Shown piece after piece: positions 23,800 through 35,729 of a stretch of DNA of 64,000 nucleotides; the stretch's first letter is position 1, and every line of letters starts with the position of its first letter. The stretch covers positions 52,521,741 through 52,585,740 of the forward strand of contig CM041465.1 in NCBI GenBank assembly GCA_023213395.1, given 5' to 3'. The stretch is from Cycas panzhihuaensis (Eukaryota > Cycadophyta). The position numbers were made by a program, and so were the translations under genes. The notes beneath the pieces are model-generated. The model was not told the DNA's origin, did not search any database, and saw nothing but the letters and a program-made list of their open reading frames with translations.

Positions 23800-26200
23800 C
23801 GTATCACATCTAGATACAATCCCTCTCCCCCTCCACTCCTTAGAGTCTCTCCTCCAGCACGACTATCTTAATGTGGCTCTCTACATCACTACCTACTGCT
23901 CCTCCACCCTGAGCCTCCAATGCCCGATTGGGCCTCATAAAGTATCCCTCTTTGTGACTGCTTGGTCCCTCTCTACGCAAATCCCATCTAGCTCCTCATG
24001 TAATTGTCCTACCCTCGCCTGATGCTCCTGGGACTCTGCTGCCTACATATCTCTGGCTATGATTAATGGGGCAAATGCTATTGTATGTGCCCCTACTGAT
24101 CAAGACTCCTCCCCAGCCTAGATGGGAGGTTATCCCTCTACGTAGATCTGGGGGAATATATCCTAGGCTATCACCTCCACCAACCTCATCATCTCTGCTA
24201 CTCCTATTAAATCACACACCATGTGTCAGTCTATATATCTATATATCAAAATCTCAAAACCAAATCAAAGTAAGCTATCTAAATATATAGTGGTTAAAAG
24301 ATGTTAGGAAAGGATAGTGTCTCACCTCATGGGATGGCTGACTCTTTGACGCAGATGAACACCTCCTCCATGGGACCTCTCTCAACTGTTGGTACCTCCT
24401 CCTTAGCCTCTGATACCACCTCACCTACCTCCTAGCCTACCAAGGCGTCTCCTCCTCCCTTTGCCATTATTGCCACCCAAGCTCTGCCTATCATCCTCAA
24501 TCTCTATGCAGGTATGTAGAGTGATCTATCACCTCTTGTAGCTCCCGAAGGACCTGCCTCACCTTGTACAACCCCTAAGGGACATTCCTCTCCTCCTATG
24601 GCTCCAAATGGGCCTATCGCTCCTCCTGTGGCTCTTGATGGACCTGTTGTTCCTAATGGGCATGCCCCATCACCTCTATCACTCCATCATCATCATCAGC
24701 ATCTCTAGGACCACCTCCTACCTTGCCTTTTACATCGTCGTTGTCCCAATGCACTCCTCTATACAGATCTACTATGTAGTCTGTGAGAGTGAGGAGGTCC
24801 AGTAACGTCGCCTCCACTGACTGTCTAATGTGTGCTTGGTCCTCGCTCCCTTTAAACTAAGTTTGCCACATGTGCATCATCGGAGCTCATGATGTGATAG
24901 GGTGAGGCCTTCCCAGTGGTGCTACTACCTCAAAATGGTCAAAGAACCAATACTGCAATAACATATAATATGAAAATCCTCTTTTTCCTGCCACCTTGAT
25001 AGCATCAACCTGTGCGACCATGTTCGCCACTATCAAGGTAGCCCAATCCAATCTCTCCTTAGCCTCACACCTCCTCACCATGTCCATCCATCTACTAGGT
25101 ATGTCCCTGTAATTCTATTTCTAGGAAATCTAGAATAGAATATTGTAGGAAATAGAAGCTTCCTCACCCGAGAAATCTATGACATCACCATCGTCTAGAC
25201 TGATATCTGTCACCTGTCCCACCTACCCTAGCCAGTGAAGTATGTGGCTACCTCTATGTATGCAGTATCTATACTAGGTAGTGTCCCTAGTGATGCTGAC
25301 TCTCCTCCTTTCGGTACTCCTAGGATCCTCCTCGTATCTCCTAGTATGATAGTGATATCTCCCACTTGGGGAAGGTGGAAGACGTGCTACCTGCGATCCT
25401 AATGGGAGACTATATCCACTAGGAGACGTTGATCTAATGTATATTATGAGGTATTGATGATCTTTAGTAGCCCACATCACCCTAGTGTCTACATGTCTCC
25501 TTGTGACAACATCTCTATGAAGCTCATCATGGCAACTCCTATGTTCTCACGGTTATCCACCGTGATAATTACTTACAAAATCATCCAAAAGTCAGTCCTA
25601 GTGCACCCTATGTTATGCCTAGTTGCCCTCTGGTTGCCTCTCACCCTCTTGGGTTGAGTCTGGCACCTTCTCGGGCCCTCTTTCTTCTTTTCCTACTTAT
25701 GTCTCTCTGCCCTGCATCAAACTCTATGGTACATAAAGTTTGACATGGGCCTTACTAAAATTTCAGCATTATCTTAACAGCCCCATATCAAACTCTGCAA
25801 TACCATGATCTTCATCGTAGGGCCCTTGTTTCTTGCCATAAAAAGAGTGAGAGTGCCCAAAAAATCTAATTTTTTTATCTGAGCAGGCTAGAGCCAAGCC
25901 CACTGGGACCAAGGCTACCTGATACCCTAGTCCTCCCCCTCTCTGGGCCTAAATCAGGCTCTAAAGAGTCCCAAATCATCCTTAAGGGTCCAAAAACTAA
26001 CTGAAAAAACTTAAAAAACCATTAAATAAAACTAACAAAATGGAAAGAGTAGGGGGCAATCCACTCACTAGATCTGGCCTGGCCATCACCATCTTGTAGT
26101 TTGGGTCATAGTGGCTATCTATTCTCCTCGTTCTAATGGTCGAATCTCCTGTTCTGTACCTCTAAAGTTGGGAAATACTTTATTGCATAAGGGAAAATGG
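23800..26200 (-). pseudogene. Antisense three-exon gene remnant in element C
   Basis: Read against the element. A TATA-like CATATATAAAGG lies at 26263-26252. Inferred structure: short exon 1 ending 26069; intron 1 from 26068 (GTGAGT) to 25712 (GATGCAG); exon 2 25711-24326; intron 2 from 24325 (GTGAGA) to about 24195 (GCAG); exon 3 downstream. Exon 2 encodes RWMDMVRRCEAKERLDW and FSYYMLLQYWFF; exon 3 encodes a likely coiled coil (ESQEHQARVGQLHEEL). It aligns with the antisense gene of A around VRRCE, NM and FSY and at both introns. Stops are present. The function is unknown; antisense ORFs are known in some Tat-lineage elements, for example Grande. Confidence 0.7.
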
Positions 26201-26251
26201 CTCTAGATTGATCATGAGCCTATGAAAATGAACTTCATTTTCTCCCTCCTT

Positions 26252-26263
26252 CCTTTATATATG
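26252..26263 (-). promoter_or_regulatory. TATA-like box upstream of the C antisense gene
   Basis: The minus strand reads CATATATAAAGG about 180 bp before the inferred end of exon 1, a position suitable for a promoter of the antisense gene. Confidence 0.45.
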
Positions 26264-26809
26264 CAGAGGCCCTCACAGGCACCTTCTCCTTTCTTTCTAC
26301 TATGATAGCCCCTGCAACCATCTTTTCACCCTTGTTGCCTTTGCTTTCTAGGTCCATCCCCTATTTTGCCTCCATGGACTCCCTTTTAAGCCTCTTTTAT
26401 ACATTTATGATGGTCCCTTTAGTCTGTTATAAACTCCTTCCATCTCAATTTTTGCACCACTCCAAAACATACGCATATGTATACTCCTTTGGCTCGTTTC
26501 ACCACACTGAATTTGTTTTTGTTGCCTATTCGAGCTCTCAGGGCTCCTAAAGGAAACAACTCCCCTATTTCGGACCTCAGCTTGGCCCTTTTAGCGACCT
26601 TTAGGACCTTAAAGGAGCTTTTTCATTGTTGTTTCCTTTCCTTCCATCGAGTTGGTCTCCTCATCCTCAAGTGGCCTCCTCCAGGGCTCTCCTATCCTTC
26701 ACGATCCTTATTCATAAACATCCTAGTGCTTCATAGTCCTATCACTACCACATGTTTCTTATCTCTACTTATCAATCCCATTATCATTTTTCTCCCTTTA
26801 CCATACGAC

Positions 26810-27250
26810 AGAGACTCTCATCCTCTCACTATGGCATTATTTATCTTCACCGATGAAGGAAGTCATAGAAACCCAGTCTCTTCTGCCACTGTGTGGATCC
26901 CCTGTGACCCCTTTGGATACAACTATATGTGTTCTAGAGTCTTCCTTCCTAAATCCACCAATAAAGAAGTTGAGTACACAGCTGTTATTGAAGCCCTCAC
27001 TGATGTGCTTTGTTTCCACCATGGTCCCATCATCTTGCTTTGAGACTCTCAAGTTGTTGTATCATATCTCACCCAGGTTTACCAAATGCATTGCCCACAT
27101 TTGAGAGCCCTCGTCTCGACTGCTAGGTCCTTTTTATCTCATTTTCCTTCTGTGGATATCTTATATATTCCACATAAACAAAACACTGAGGCAGACAACC
27201 TCGTCTGTCTCATCCTCGAAATTTATCTCCCTCCCCTCGACGATCCCCCT
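26810..27250 (+). pseudogene. Second RNase H domain (archaeal-type, element C)
   Basis: A second RNase H-fold domain, distinct from the Gypsy RNase H at 20960. Its catalytic pattern is FTDEGS near 26852 (Asp), KEVEYTAVIEAL near 26965-27000 (Glu), DSQVVV near 27047 (Asp) and HKQNTEADNLV near 27174-27205 (final Asp). Open from 26477 to 27043, then one stop. Plant Tat elements are known to carry such an extra archaeal-type RNase H. Here it lies about 4 kb after integrase and about 0.5 kb before the 3' LTR; 27250-27747 holds no gene. Confidence 0.85.
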
Positions 27251-27737
27251 TAAGGAACCTATTGGGTTGCCTAGACACCCTGGTTCTGGGTTCATCCTAT
27301 CGTCCATCTTAGGATCCATTTGTACCTCTGAAAGTTGGCTACTAACTAGGTTAAACTATGGTGACTAACAGGTTTGTTCCCTTTACTCTACCCTTTATAC
27401 CATCCTCAGTATGAAGTCCCCATCACTTCAACTTTGATATGTATATAACCTTCATTCATAGCATTTAGTTAGACATATTTATGTCTATCACCACTATTTA
27501 TCTTATATGCATGTGATGGGGGCATCCTCCTCATCTTCCTTCTCTACCATTAGGCTTCAAGGTTATGCATAGGTAACCCCTATACTGCCCTACTCTTCTC
27601 CATATCCATGCGTCCTACCATGACACTTGCCATCACCCTTGGTTGATAACACCACTATATTTGTTGTATGTTACTAACTTTTGTGTTGCCAACATTTGCC
27701 ATCATGTTACACTTATGAGCAATGAGGCTCTGTTGCC

Positions 27738-27747
27738 AAGGGGGTAG
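27738..27747 (+). promoter_or_regulatory. Polypurine tract of C
   Basis: AAGGGGGTAG directly precedes the TG start of the 3' LTR, the site where plus-strand DNA synthesis is primed. Confidence 0.75.
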
Positions 27748-30700
27748 TGTTTCCTGGCTATCAAGAATAGACATGGGCAACCTGACTCAAGTAACTTGAG
27801 GTATGCTTCTATCTTCACTTATGTCATTTCCAAAAATAACCAATAGAGGCATATTACCCATATTGCATTCTGATTGGTTGACTGCATGACCACTTTGCAT
27901 TGTTTGCCTAACTGTACTGCATCTCTGCACTTTTTTAGCCTATGACGACTTAGGATACACATCCCATGGTACTCCATAGCCCTCCTCCATCATCTCCACG
28001 ATGTCCCTAAGTACCTTTTGGCTCCTGCAACCCATATCACATAACTCATTAGTGCAACATGACCTCTAGCACCTCACCTAGGTCTGGTTGTCACCCTGTA
28101 TCCACCTTTTATCTCTTTTTGGGAGTCTTTAGCCATTATTTCATACTTGTTTCTATCCCTTTAGGTCTCATAAGCTCCTTGTTACTTGGATACTATAGCA
28201 TGCTCCTTAGGGTCTAGGATTCTCCCTTTTTGGAAGCTTATGAGCTCCCTCATCTTTCCTTTTATCTTGCTTTTGGTTGCACCACTATAAACTTCATTGT
28301 ACTACTGTAAACATCATGGTACCACTAAGTTTACCATGGGACAACTATTCATAACTCTTTTTGAAACTGGTTGTAGCTAATTTCACATTAATTACAAAAT
28401 TGCCACATGGCAGCATGTTGATTCCTACCCAAGGCAAATCGCTCATTAAGCTAGGGTTGGGTTTAAAAACCTAAAATCCACCTCATTTCCATCTCTTCTC
28501 ATTCATTTTTCTCTACTCTCTCCTCCAAAAATACCTTGTAATAGATTCCAACTCTATTATACCTATCTTACAACCCAACTATTAGCTCTTACAGCTTAGG
28601 AAACGTAGGTTGCAGGTCTACAACAAGGCTAGTTGAAAGAGAAATGTGCTCCAAACATCTCACCAATCTCCAGGTCTCATCTTGTTTATAGTATTGCTCT
28701 TCATCCACTGCATTACAAGGGTTTCCTCTAGCAAATCCCAAGGGATCCTTAGATTGGTTTTCATTTCTCTTTTAAACAGCATAAGTGCTCCTTTATTAGT
28801 CTTTCTTACAAAAAGATTTTCTTCCCTTTTCCATTGTATTAGGAGGTAAACCCTCCTTCTTACTGGCCTATCCACGTCCTCCTCTTGGCTTTCTTTGGGT
28901 TTCCTCAAGGAGGCAATCGGAAAAAGTGTGTGCAGAGAGTGAAAAGAGACTAAGGTAGGGTTCTGCACCCAACACGCCTTCTCCTCAAGGGTAGCCCCCA
29001 TCTCTCTTTCCTCTTTCCCTCTCCATACTTTCCTTGATCCCTCACAAAACCTTTGAGGTGGAGATCTCTGTTGGTGATAACATAGGCAACCTTTTGATGC
29101 ATTTGCAACTAGCCATCCAAGAACTTACACAGCCTAGTTTCTAGCCCTATATCATACTTCTTTGGTTCAAGGGTTAGTTCTTGCAAAAACTTACAAAAGT
29201 TGTGCTTTGTAGATTTTGCAACTTTTGCAACTCTTTTGGCACTTTTATCTTCACTCATAGAAATATTTTTTGTACTTTATTGAGCTATTTACTCTCTTTA
29301 GCCATTGGCTTAGTGCTTGGGGATCACATGGAGGGTTTCAGATTGGGAGGGTTAGCCATTCTAAGGCTACCCACGTTTCTCCTTTTCATCCCCTTCCACA
29401 CATCACATAATTGATTGTACATGCAAAATAAGGAATAGTATTAATATTAAGTTCTTTTGATATTTGATATATGCTGGTGAATCTATTGTTTCATCTCCTT
29501 CACTTTCAAAGGGGATACATACATATAGCCATATCTCTTTACATATATTTGCTTCTGTATGCATTCGATGCCCCTTAGGAAAGGGCTAACTTTGATTGTG
29601 CAGGTTTCTTGCATTTGGAGTAAGCGGGAATCTTCATCCTAGATACACTCCTCTTTTGCTTAGTGGTTGCTTTGTGACATTCTAAAACCATAAGTAAAAT
29701 CATTTTATTATTTCCATTTCCTTTCTTTGCATTTTCCTTTTTTAGTTTCGGGGGAAGGTAAGGAAGCCCCCTTATTCCATTGACATCCTTTCTGCTATGC
29801 CACCCATAGCAAGAAGAAGAGCTAGGATTGTAGAAGAAGTAAGGGCAAAGCTACTCCAACTACTAGGTTCTTGGGTATATTCCTTTACCTCATCTTCTCT
29901 ACTCTTGTCCCTCTTTTCCCCCCTTTTGGTATACCCTTAAGTGAAAAGAAAGAAAAATAAAGGATTGTGTTGATTTATACTCTACTAGTTGTTCTTGTTT
30001 GCACATCTAGGTTATATAGTGGGGATTTAGTCAACCTACACTAGCAGATGCTACCTTTTACCATACACTCACTTATTCCTCCCTTCGTTCAAACCTTGAC
30101 CCTTACCGAGGCTTAGGTAAGGTGTGCTAGGCACTCATCCATGCACATTCTTGTCTCCCCCTTATACATCATTAAGTAGATTTTCCTCTCTTACTTGAAC
30201 CCCTTATCTCCTTAATAATTTACTTGCTATATTTTCCTTGTATATGAAAGATAAAGAGAGCAAGGCTACATTTAGGTAAAGAGAAAGAGAGAGAGATATT
30301 ACATTGCTTGTGTTTCTTTAAAAGTTTATTCCCTTTTATAGTGGAAATAAACATAAACATGACACTTTGCACTTCATATTTCCTCGTCACACAATACAAA
30401 TAGACACAAGAGTAATGCACTTTGCCTACCCTTCATACTTAAAACTTCCTTAGGTGTGGTGTTGTGAGAGGTTTATTTTCCTTACCACCAGCAAGACCTC
30501 TTTGGTTCCATCCCTTTTGGTCTACACTTAGCCTACTAAATCAACCTCTCTTTTGTTTGCTTACGTTGTAATTTTCCCTTAGTTTATGCATGAGTTTCCT
30601 TCCCTTCTTATTGAGGCTTACTTCACCCATCACCTTTTCATACAAGGAGGTGCTCTTTTTCTTTCTTCCTCCCTTCTTTGGCTATCTAAGATGGGAGGGC

Positions 30701-30947
30701 CCCCTTTTGAGGTTACTTGAGAAACTGAGAAGATCCCTCTTCCACCTGTTACTCTGAATTGATGAGGAGTTACTTGAAAGGAGTTTGTGTGCTATTAGTA
30801 GGCCCTTGAACCTATGTTCTGATGCACATATGCCCTTTGTGCGTGATCTCTTTCCCTTATCCTTATAGGTCCATAGGCACCCAAGCTATTAGTAGTGTTG
30901 GCTCAACCTCACTCAAGTTTAGTGACCCCCCGAGAGGTGTGATTCCA
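27748..30947 (+). repeat. 3' LTR of element C
   Basis: Starts TGTTTCCTGGC and ends GTGTGATTCCA; aligns with 12002-15908 and lacks insertion T. Followed by GAGAC, close to the GAGAG before the 5' LTR. Confidence 0.92.
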
Positions 30948-31299
30948 GAGACCAATACGAAGATCCATATAAAAAGAGTGAATATGAGATGATGGATTAT
31001 GTCTCCAAAGGTAAATAAACTGCACAAGAAGGTAAACATGTCCTAAGAATGATAATTCATCTTATCAAAGTGAAAACGAATGGTTTTTGGAATCTCAAAG
31101 TTATTTTACATAATAATAACAATTAAAAGAAGTAAAATTCATCTTGATAGGTTTCATGGATACTAGAGAAAAATCTTACCTCATAAAAAATGAGGAAAAT
31201 CCCTCTCCTTTATTAGAAAAATTGATAGGAAATTGATTTTATTTTCATGAGAGAAAGATGGAGAAACAAGCTAACTAGAGGCTCTTTTTCTTATTTCCA

Positions 31300-33420
31300 G
31301 GGTCATTAGGAGCTCATTCTAATGGAGGATTAGCTTTAAGAGGTCATCATCAGTAGCATGAAGTGAGGAGCTAGGTCTCTGGTAAGTTAGACTTATTATC
31401 TTTTTATTTTTTGAATTCTTTGTTAAAAAACACGATAATACAATGTGAAAAACATGTGCAATATACTAAAAACATAACTCACTAATGAAAATGTAATAAT
31501 AGGGCCAAAAATATGACTTTATAATTTAGGATGGTTAGAGAAAATTATATTTTTTACTATGAAATCATGCTTTTTATTGTAAGTCATGTTTTTAGTGACA
31601 TGATCATACTTTTTAATTTTTCTTAAGGAAAACTTAAAATTTAAAATTTTGAAAATGAAATCAAAGTACTAATATGATTTTATGATATGATACATGCCTT
31701 GGATAGAGTGGAGACATGAGAGAATGAGGGAGTGGCCATTAGGGAGCTAATTAGCGAGCTAGGCAAGGTAGGATGGGCTATTTTGAGAGTATGTAGAGTC
31801 TCATGAGCAAGAAAATTGACCCAGCTAGTAATGGAGCATGAGATATTATATGACCTCATTAGCTATTAGATTCTTGGGCATAATGCCTTTAGAATATAAG
31901 CCATTAGGGAGTTAGAGGTCACTCCAAGAGATGTAGGTAGGATCTTGGGAGTGAGCTAGCATGGTGAATGAGTGAAACTCAGTAGAGTGATGGATGAGGA
32001 GTCTTAAATGGCATGTAGTCAGTACCTGATAGGCCATGCAGATCATATTTGCCTACATCATATATCAATATAGGCCAAATAGATGGTAGGGGATATTCTT
32101 ATAGTATGGAGGATCATTTCTTTGATCATCATATATAAGATAGTTAAAATCCAAAATTTCATAGGGGTTCCAACTCAGTGGACAGGTGTAGTAAGGAGAT
32201 GTGAGCAAGGGATTCAGATCAACTAGAGCTAGTACATAATAGACAACATGTGCCACCAATTATCAAGGATCAAAAGGCTAATGAAAGGATGATTTTCTTA
32301 TAGTTCGATCTTGATGTATTAGTTGTATAACCATGTTCCACTGATGAGGCCAGGAGGAGCACCATGAGAATTGACTATTATGGCTTTAGGGATGAATAGG
32401 TGGTATATAAGAGCTAGGATCTATAATAGGCTAGCCATCATGGCTAGGAGAATGGAAAGTCCTCTCCTTAGTAGGATGATGATGAGACAACTTGTAGAGG
32501 ATGCGTATGCAGAGCTACCACCATGGAATGATAATGAGACAGATGCTACATTGAGAGGGGCAATAGGTAAGGCTCTTATCGCTAGTCAAGGGAGAGGTAG
32601 AGGGCGAGATAGAGGAGGCCAAGGTGGGAGAGAAAGTAGAGGTGGTGGAAGGATAGGATGAAGAGGAAGGGAAGGTGCCTCAACTAATAAAGGAGGAGGA
32701 GGGAGTCGACAAGTGCTTAAGAGAGCAAGTGGAGCACCAAGTAGAGGTAGAGGAGGCTCCATATAAAGCATGGAGCTAAGCTCATTAGATGGGAAAGGTA
32801 GAGGAGGAGGGAGTAGGGTAAGATAGGGTGAGCCTACCAAGGAGGCTTCCCATAATCCACAGGGAGAGGAAGTGCCACTAGTCGAGGAGGCGATGAGAGT
32901 AGAGCTAGCAGGAAGAGGTGAACCATCAGGTATGACATTTAATTAATTTCTCTTGTATCAAATTATATTTTATTTTCATTGAGGATTTTTTATTCTAGTA
33001 GACTAGTCATGAGTTTTATGTTTTTATTAGACAGATGATGAGGTCGTGATTCTAGGGGAGGTGAGAAGGATATTGGAGTTGATGTTCCCCTATGATCCTA
33101 CATCAGAGGAGGTGCCAACATGAAACATAGTAGATTGTACTCTACTGGGATGATATATTAACTACTTTAGTCATGCTCTTCAAGCTCAAGACCTATACAT
33201 AAATATAAGAGTAGAGCTAAGAGCATGAGAGCTAGAGCTTAGGTTAGTTGAGAATGAGAGATATTTTCTATAAGATAATGTTGGCTCAGGTGGGAGCACA
33301 TGTTACTCTATCAGGGAGTACCACTATATAATAGGGACAACATGATCTTCCACCTTGCAGAGAGTCTACATATAGGAAAACTTTAAGTAGAGGGGAGAGG
33401 GTAGATCTAAGTGCTCTAGA
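31300..33420 (+). pseudogene. Antisense three-exon gene remnant in element A
   Basis: On the + strand, opposite to element A. Inferred structure: exon 1 ending 31381; intron 1 31382 (GTAAGT) to 31706 (GGATAG); exon 2 31707-32929; intron 2 32930 (GTATGA) to 33034 (ACAG); exon 3 from 33035. Exon 2 reads ELEVTPRDVGRILGVS, later VPTQWTGVVRRCE, then a Gly/Arg-rich tail open at 32371-32661; exon 3 looks coiled-coil-like (VELRA ... ELELRLVENERYF). Joining at 33034/33035 keeps one frame. It is homologous to the antisense gene in C and has the same intron positions. About eleven stops break exon 2. The function is unknown. Confidence 0.7.
32930..33034 (+). other. Inferred spliceosomal intron 2 of the A antisense gene
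   Basis: GT start after AACCATCAG, T-rich 3' half and ACAG end. It joins a one-base overhang to ATGATGAG so that the frame continues. The matching place in C (24325 to about 24195, minus strand) has the same features. Confidence 0.6.
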
Positions 33421-33728
33421 GAGATCTCATCAGGGATCATATAGATGAGTGTATTTTGTACTGTATAGGCAGATGGAGGTAGACTAGAGGCATTTTGTGA
33501 GCCTTAGCTATGTACCATAAGTCACATGAGTGACATATGTACCATATCTTTTGTTATATATGTATATATTGATCACTTTTTCTTAAAACTTTATGTATGA
33601 ATGATTTACTCTAAGCCCTTTTTCTCCCTTATTTCCCTTTAATTAAGCATAAGACACATTCATTAGCATGATAGTCTAAAGTAACATATAATAATTTTAC
33701 CATTTTATTTCTTTTTTAAATTCTTTTG

Positions 33729-33733
<5 letters not shown>

Positions 33734-33770
<37 letters not shown>
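33734..33770. repeat. TA microsatellite
   Basis: About 18 uninterrupted TA units in the 3' region of A. The surrounding 33420-34380 holds no recognised gene. Confidence 0.95.
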
Positions 33771-33773
<3 letters not shown>

Positions 33774-34379
33774 AATGTGTACATGATAGTTTATACTTAT
33801 TCTAGAGTGAGGTGGTTTTGAAAAGAAAAAGATTACAAGGAGTGAAAAATAGAAAACAAATAAAAGATAAAAGGGAGTAAGTGAAAGGTTTACTTATTCC
33901 ATTCTTATAAATATAAAACCATATAAAACAAATGGTAATAAGTTTATAAAAGCAGAAGATGAAATAATATGAATCTCTAAAGAGAAACTCACATAATTCA
34001 TATCATACTACTAATAGATTATATAAACATAGAATAAAATCCACATTTATATAATGTATCATGAAGAAAATAGGTTGTTTACTAAATAAAAACTTAATCT
34101 CACTTAATAAATGACTAGTTATCTAAGTAGATTGGATTCCTCATTGGCTCCTTCAAGGGACAAGAATCTTTTAGGATATTGCCCCGTGGGAAGATCCTCT
34201 ATGGCCTAAGATTCTTATATAGGTCTATGCCTTTTAAATACTTTATTTCACTCTTTCACCTATCATCTTAATCTTCAAACTACTTCAATCTTTATCTTCC
34301 TGAACTAATAGCTTATACTCTTTATGGAGTGATAGTTTATACTCATTCCAGAGTAAGCTGCCCCAAGCTAAAAAGATAA

Positions 34380-34823
34380 AAGTCAATAGAAATGATCATC
34401 CAAGATAGTAGAAATAAGAGCATTAGCTTTAACATTAAGAGAATGGGGGATATACAAGATAGTAATTGAAGTGAAAAGGGACAACAATGATGAATCCTGA
34501 TGATAAAAGAGGAGTCATAGTGAGTGAACCTGATACATCCCGACTAATTGATAGACTACAACCTAAGATTTAGGATATATAATAATGGGCCTAAGGTAAA
34601 AGTGAGAAATATCAAATAAGGATCCTATAATAGTAAGATACTCAGCTTTATTATTAGTTATCCTAGGTGTAAAAGATCTTGTAGAAAGGATAAGGCTTCC
34701 TAATTGGTCATAAATCACCCAAGTAGAAGTAGATAGCCATGGGTTACCTCTACTACCTCCATTAGTAAATATACTCAATGCCATGGGAAAAATAAGACCA
34801 AAGCTTGGAGACAATATGATCAA
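34380..34823 (-). pseudogene. Second RNase H domain (archaeal-type, element A)
   Basis: Minus-strand counterpart of the extra RNase H in C. It reads SIFTNGGSRGNP (catalytic Asp changed to Asn), NNKAEYLTIIGSLFD (Glu kept) and, near 34400, IPHSLNVKANAL (final Asp changed to Asn). An in-frame stop lies at about 34563. It lies about 0.9 kb after the end of integrase; the gap 34824-35730 is AT-rich and without a recognised domain. Confidence 0.82.
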
Positions 34824-35729
34824 TAAAGGAAGGTGTGGGAATTAATTAATAAGGAGATGATAGTGAATAAAATTAATTTTGACTATGATGAAGAAAAAGA
34901 AGAATCCTAATTGGAATAATCATGATCAATACTAGCAAGGGTATCAAGTAGGGCTCAATCATAACTAAGGCCACGATGGACCCAAGCAACTAGATTTGAA
35001 AATCTTGAATGACTTATCCAAATAAACCCAACCTATAGATAGATAGGTAGGGATGAAGTTGTCGTATAACTTGCCCTATATTACAAGAGGATGATGATAA
35101 AATACTTTCTTTTATTTTTATTTATTTTTACTTTTCTTTTATTTATTTATTATTTATTATTTTTACTTTCCACCTTTTTTTTCTTCCCTATGAGAAGGGA
35201 ATCATAATCATCCAATTATAAAACTCTTTCACTCACCATAGCAAGGTTTTATCCTTTTTAATAGAATCTAAAATGAAAGAGATTAATCTCCTTAAAGATC
35301 AAATTGTGGGAAAAGAAGAAAACAAAATCACGATATCTCCAAACATAAAGGGAAGGTGGAAGAATGAGTATTCACTTCAAAAGATAGATATAGTGAACTG
35401 AGGATGATAAATGAAAGTATAATCTCAACCAATAACAAAGTAATTGAAGCTAACAAAAGTGTTTCTCTTTCAAGGATGAAAATGTGATAGAGCTGGGGGT
35501 CCAAAATTCTCCCTTGAGTACAGAACTCAAAAGATAATAAGATCAAAGTATCATAGTAGAGTGCTCACAATCAATGCAAATGCTAGAAAGAGCAAAAGAC
35601 TTATATAATCATGAGTATGATCCTTAATAAAAGCAAAATAAAACTCACAAGAAAATAAGAAAAGACAAAAAAAAAAAGAAAAATTACCCATAGTTTTAGC
35701 TCATTAGGCAAAGAGAAAGGTTCAGAGTC

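Larger units (their letters stand above)
12002..30947 (+). mobile_element. Tat-like Gypsy element C (18.9 kb)
   Basis: + strand Ty3/Gypsy element nested in A. It has long LTRs (12002-15908 and 27748-30947), an Arg-like primer site after the 5' LTR, and a polypurine tract (AAGGGGGTAG, 27738-27747) before the 3' LTR. Flanking 5-mers are GAGAG (11997-12001) and GAGAC (30948-30952), one mismatch from a perfect target duplication. Gene order: gag, protease, RT, RNase H, integrase, antisense gene, second RNase H. It is less decayed than A but all genes are broken. Confidence 0.92.

Noticed and set aside
32586-32840. Minus-strand frame rich in Leu and Pro
   Set aside because: Shadow of the Gly/Arg-rich tail of the antisense gene on the + strand.
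33734-33770. CRISPR-like or other functional repeat
   Set aside because: Simple TA microsatellite; no spaced repeat array of CRISPR type occurs anywhere in the window, and the DNA is eukaryotic.
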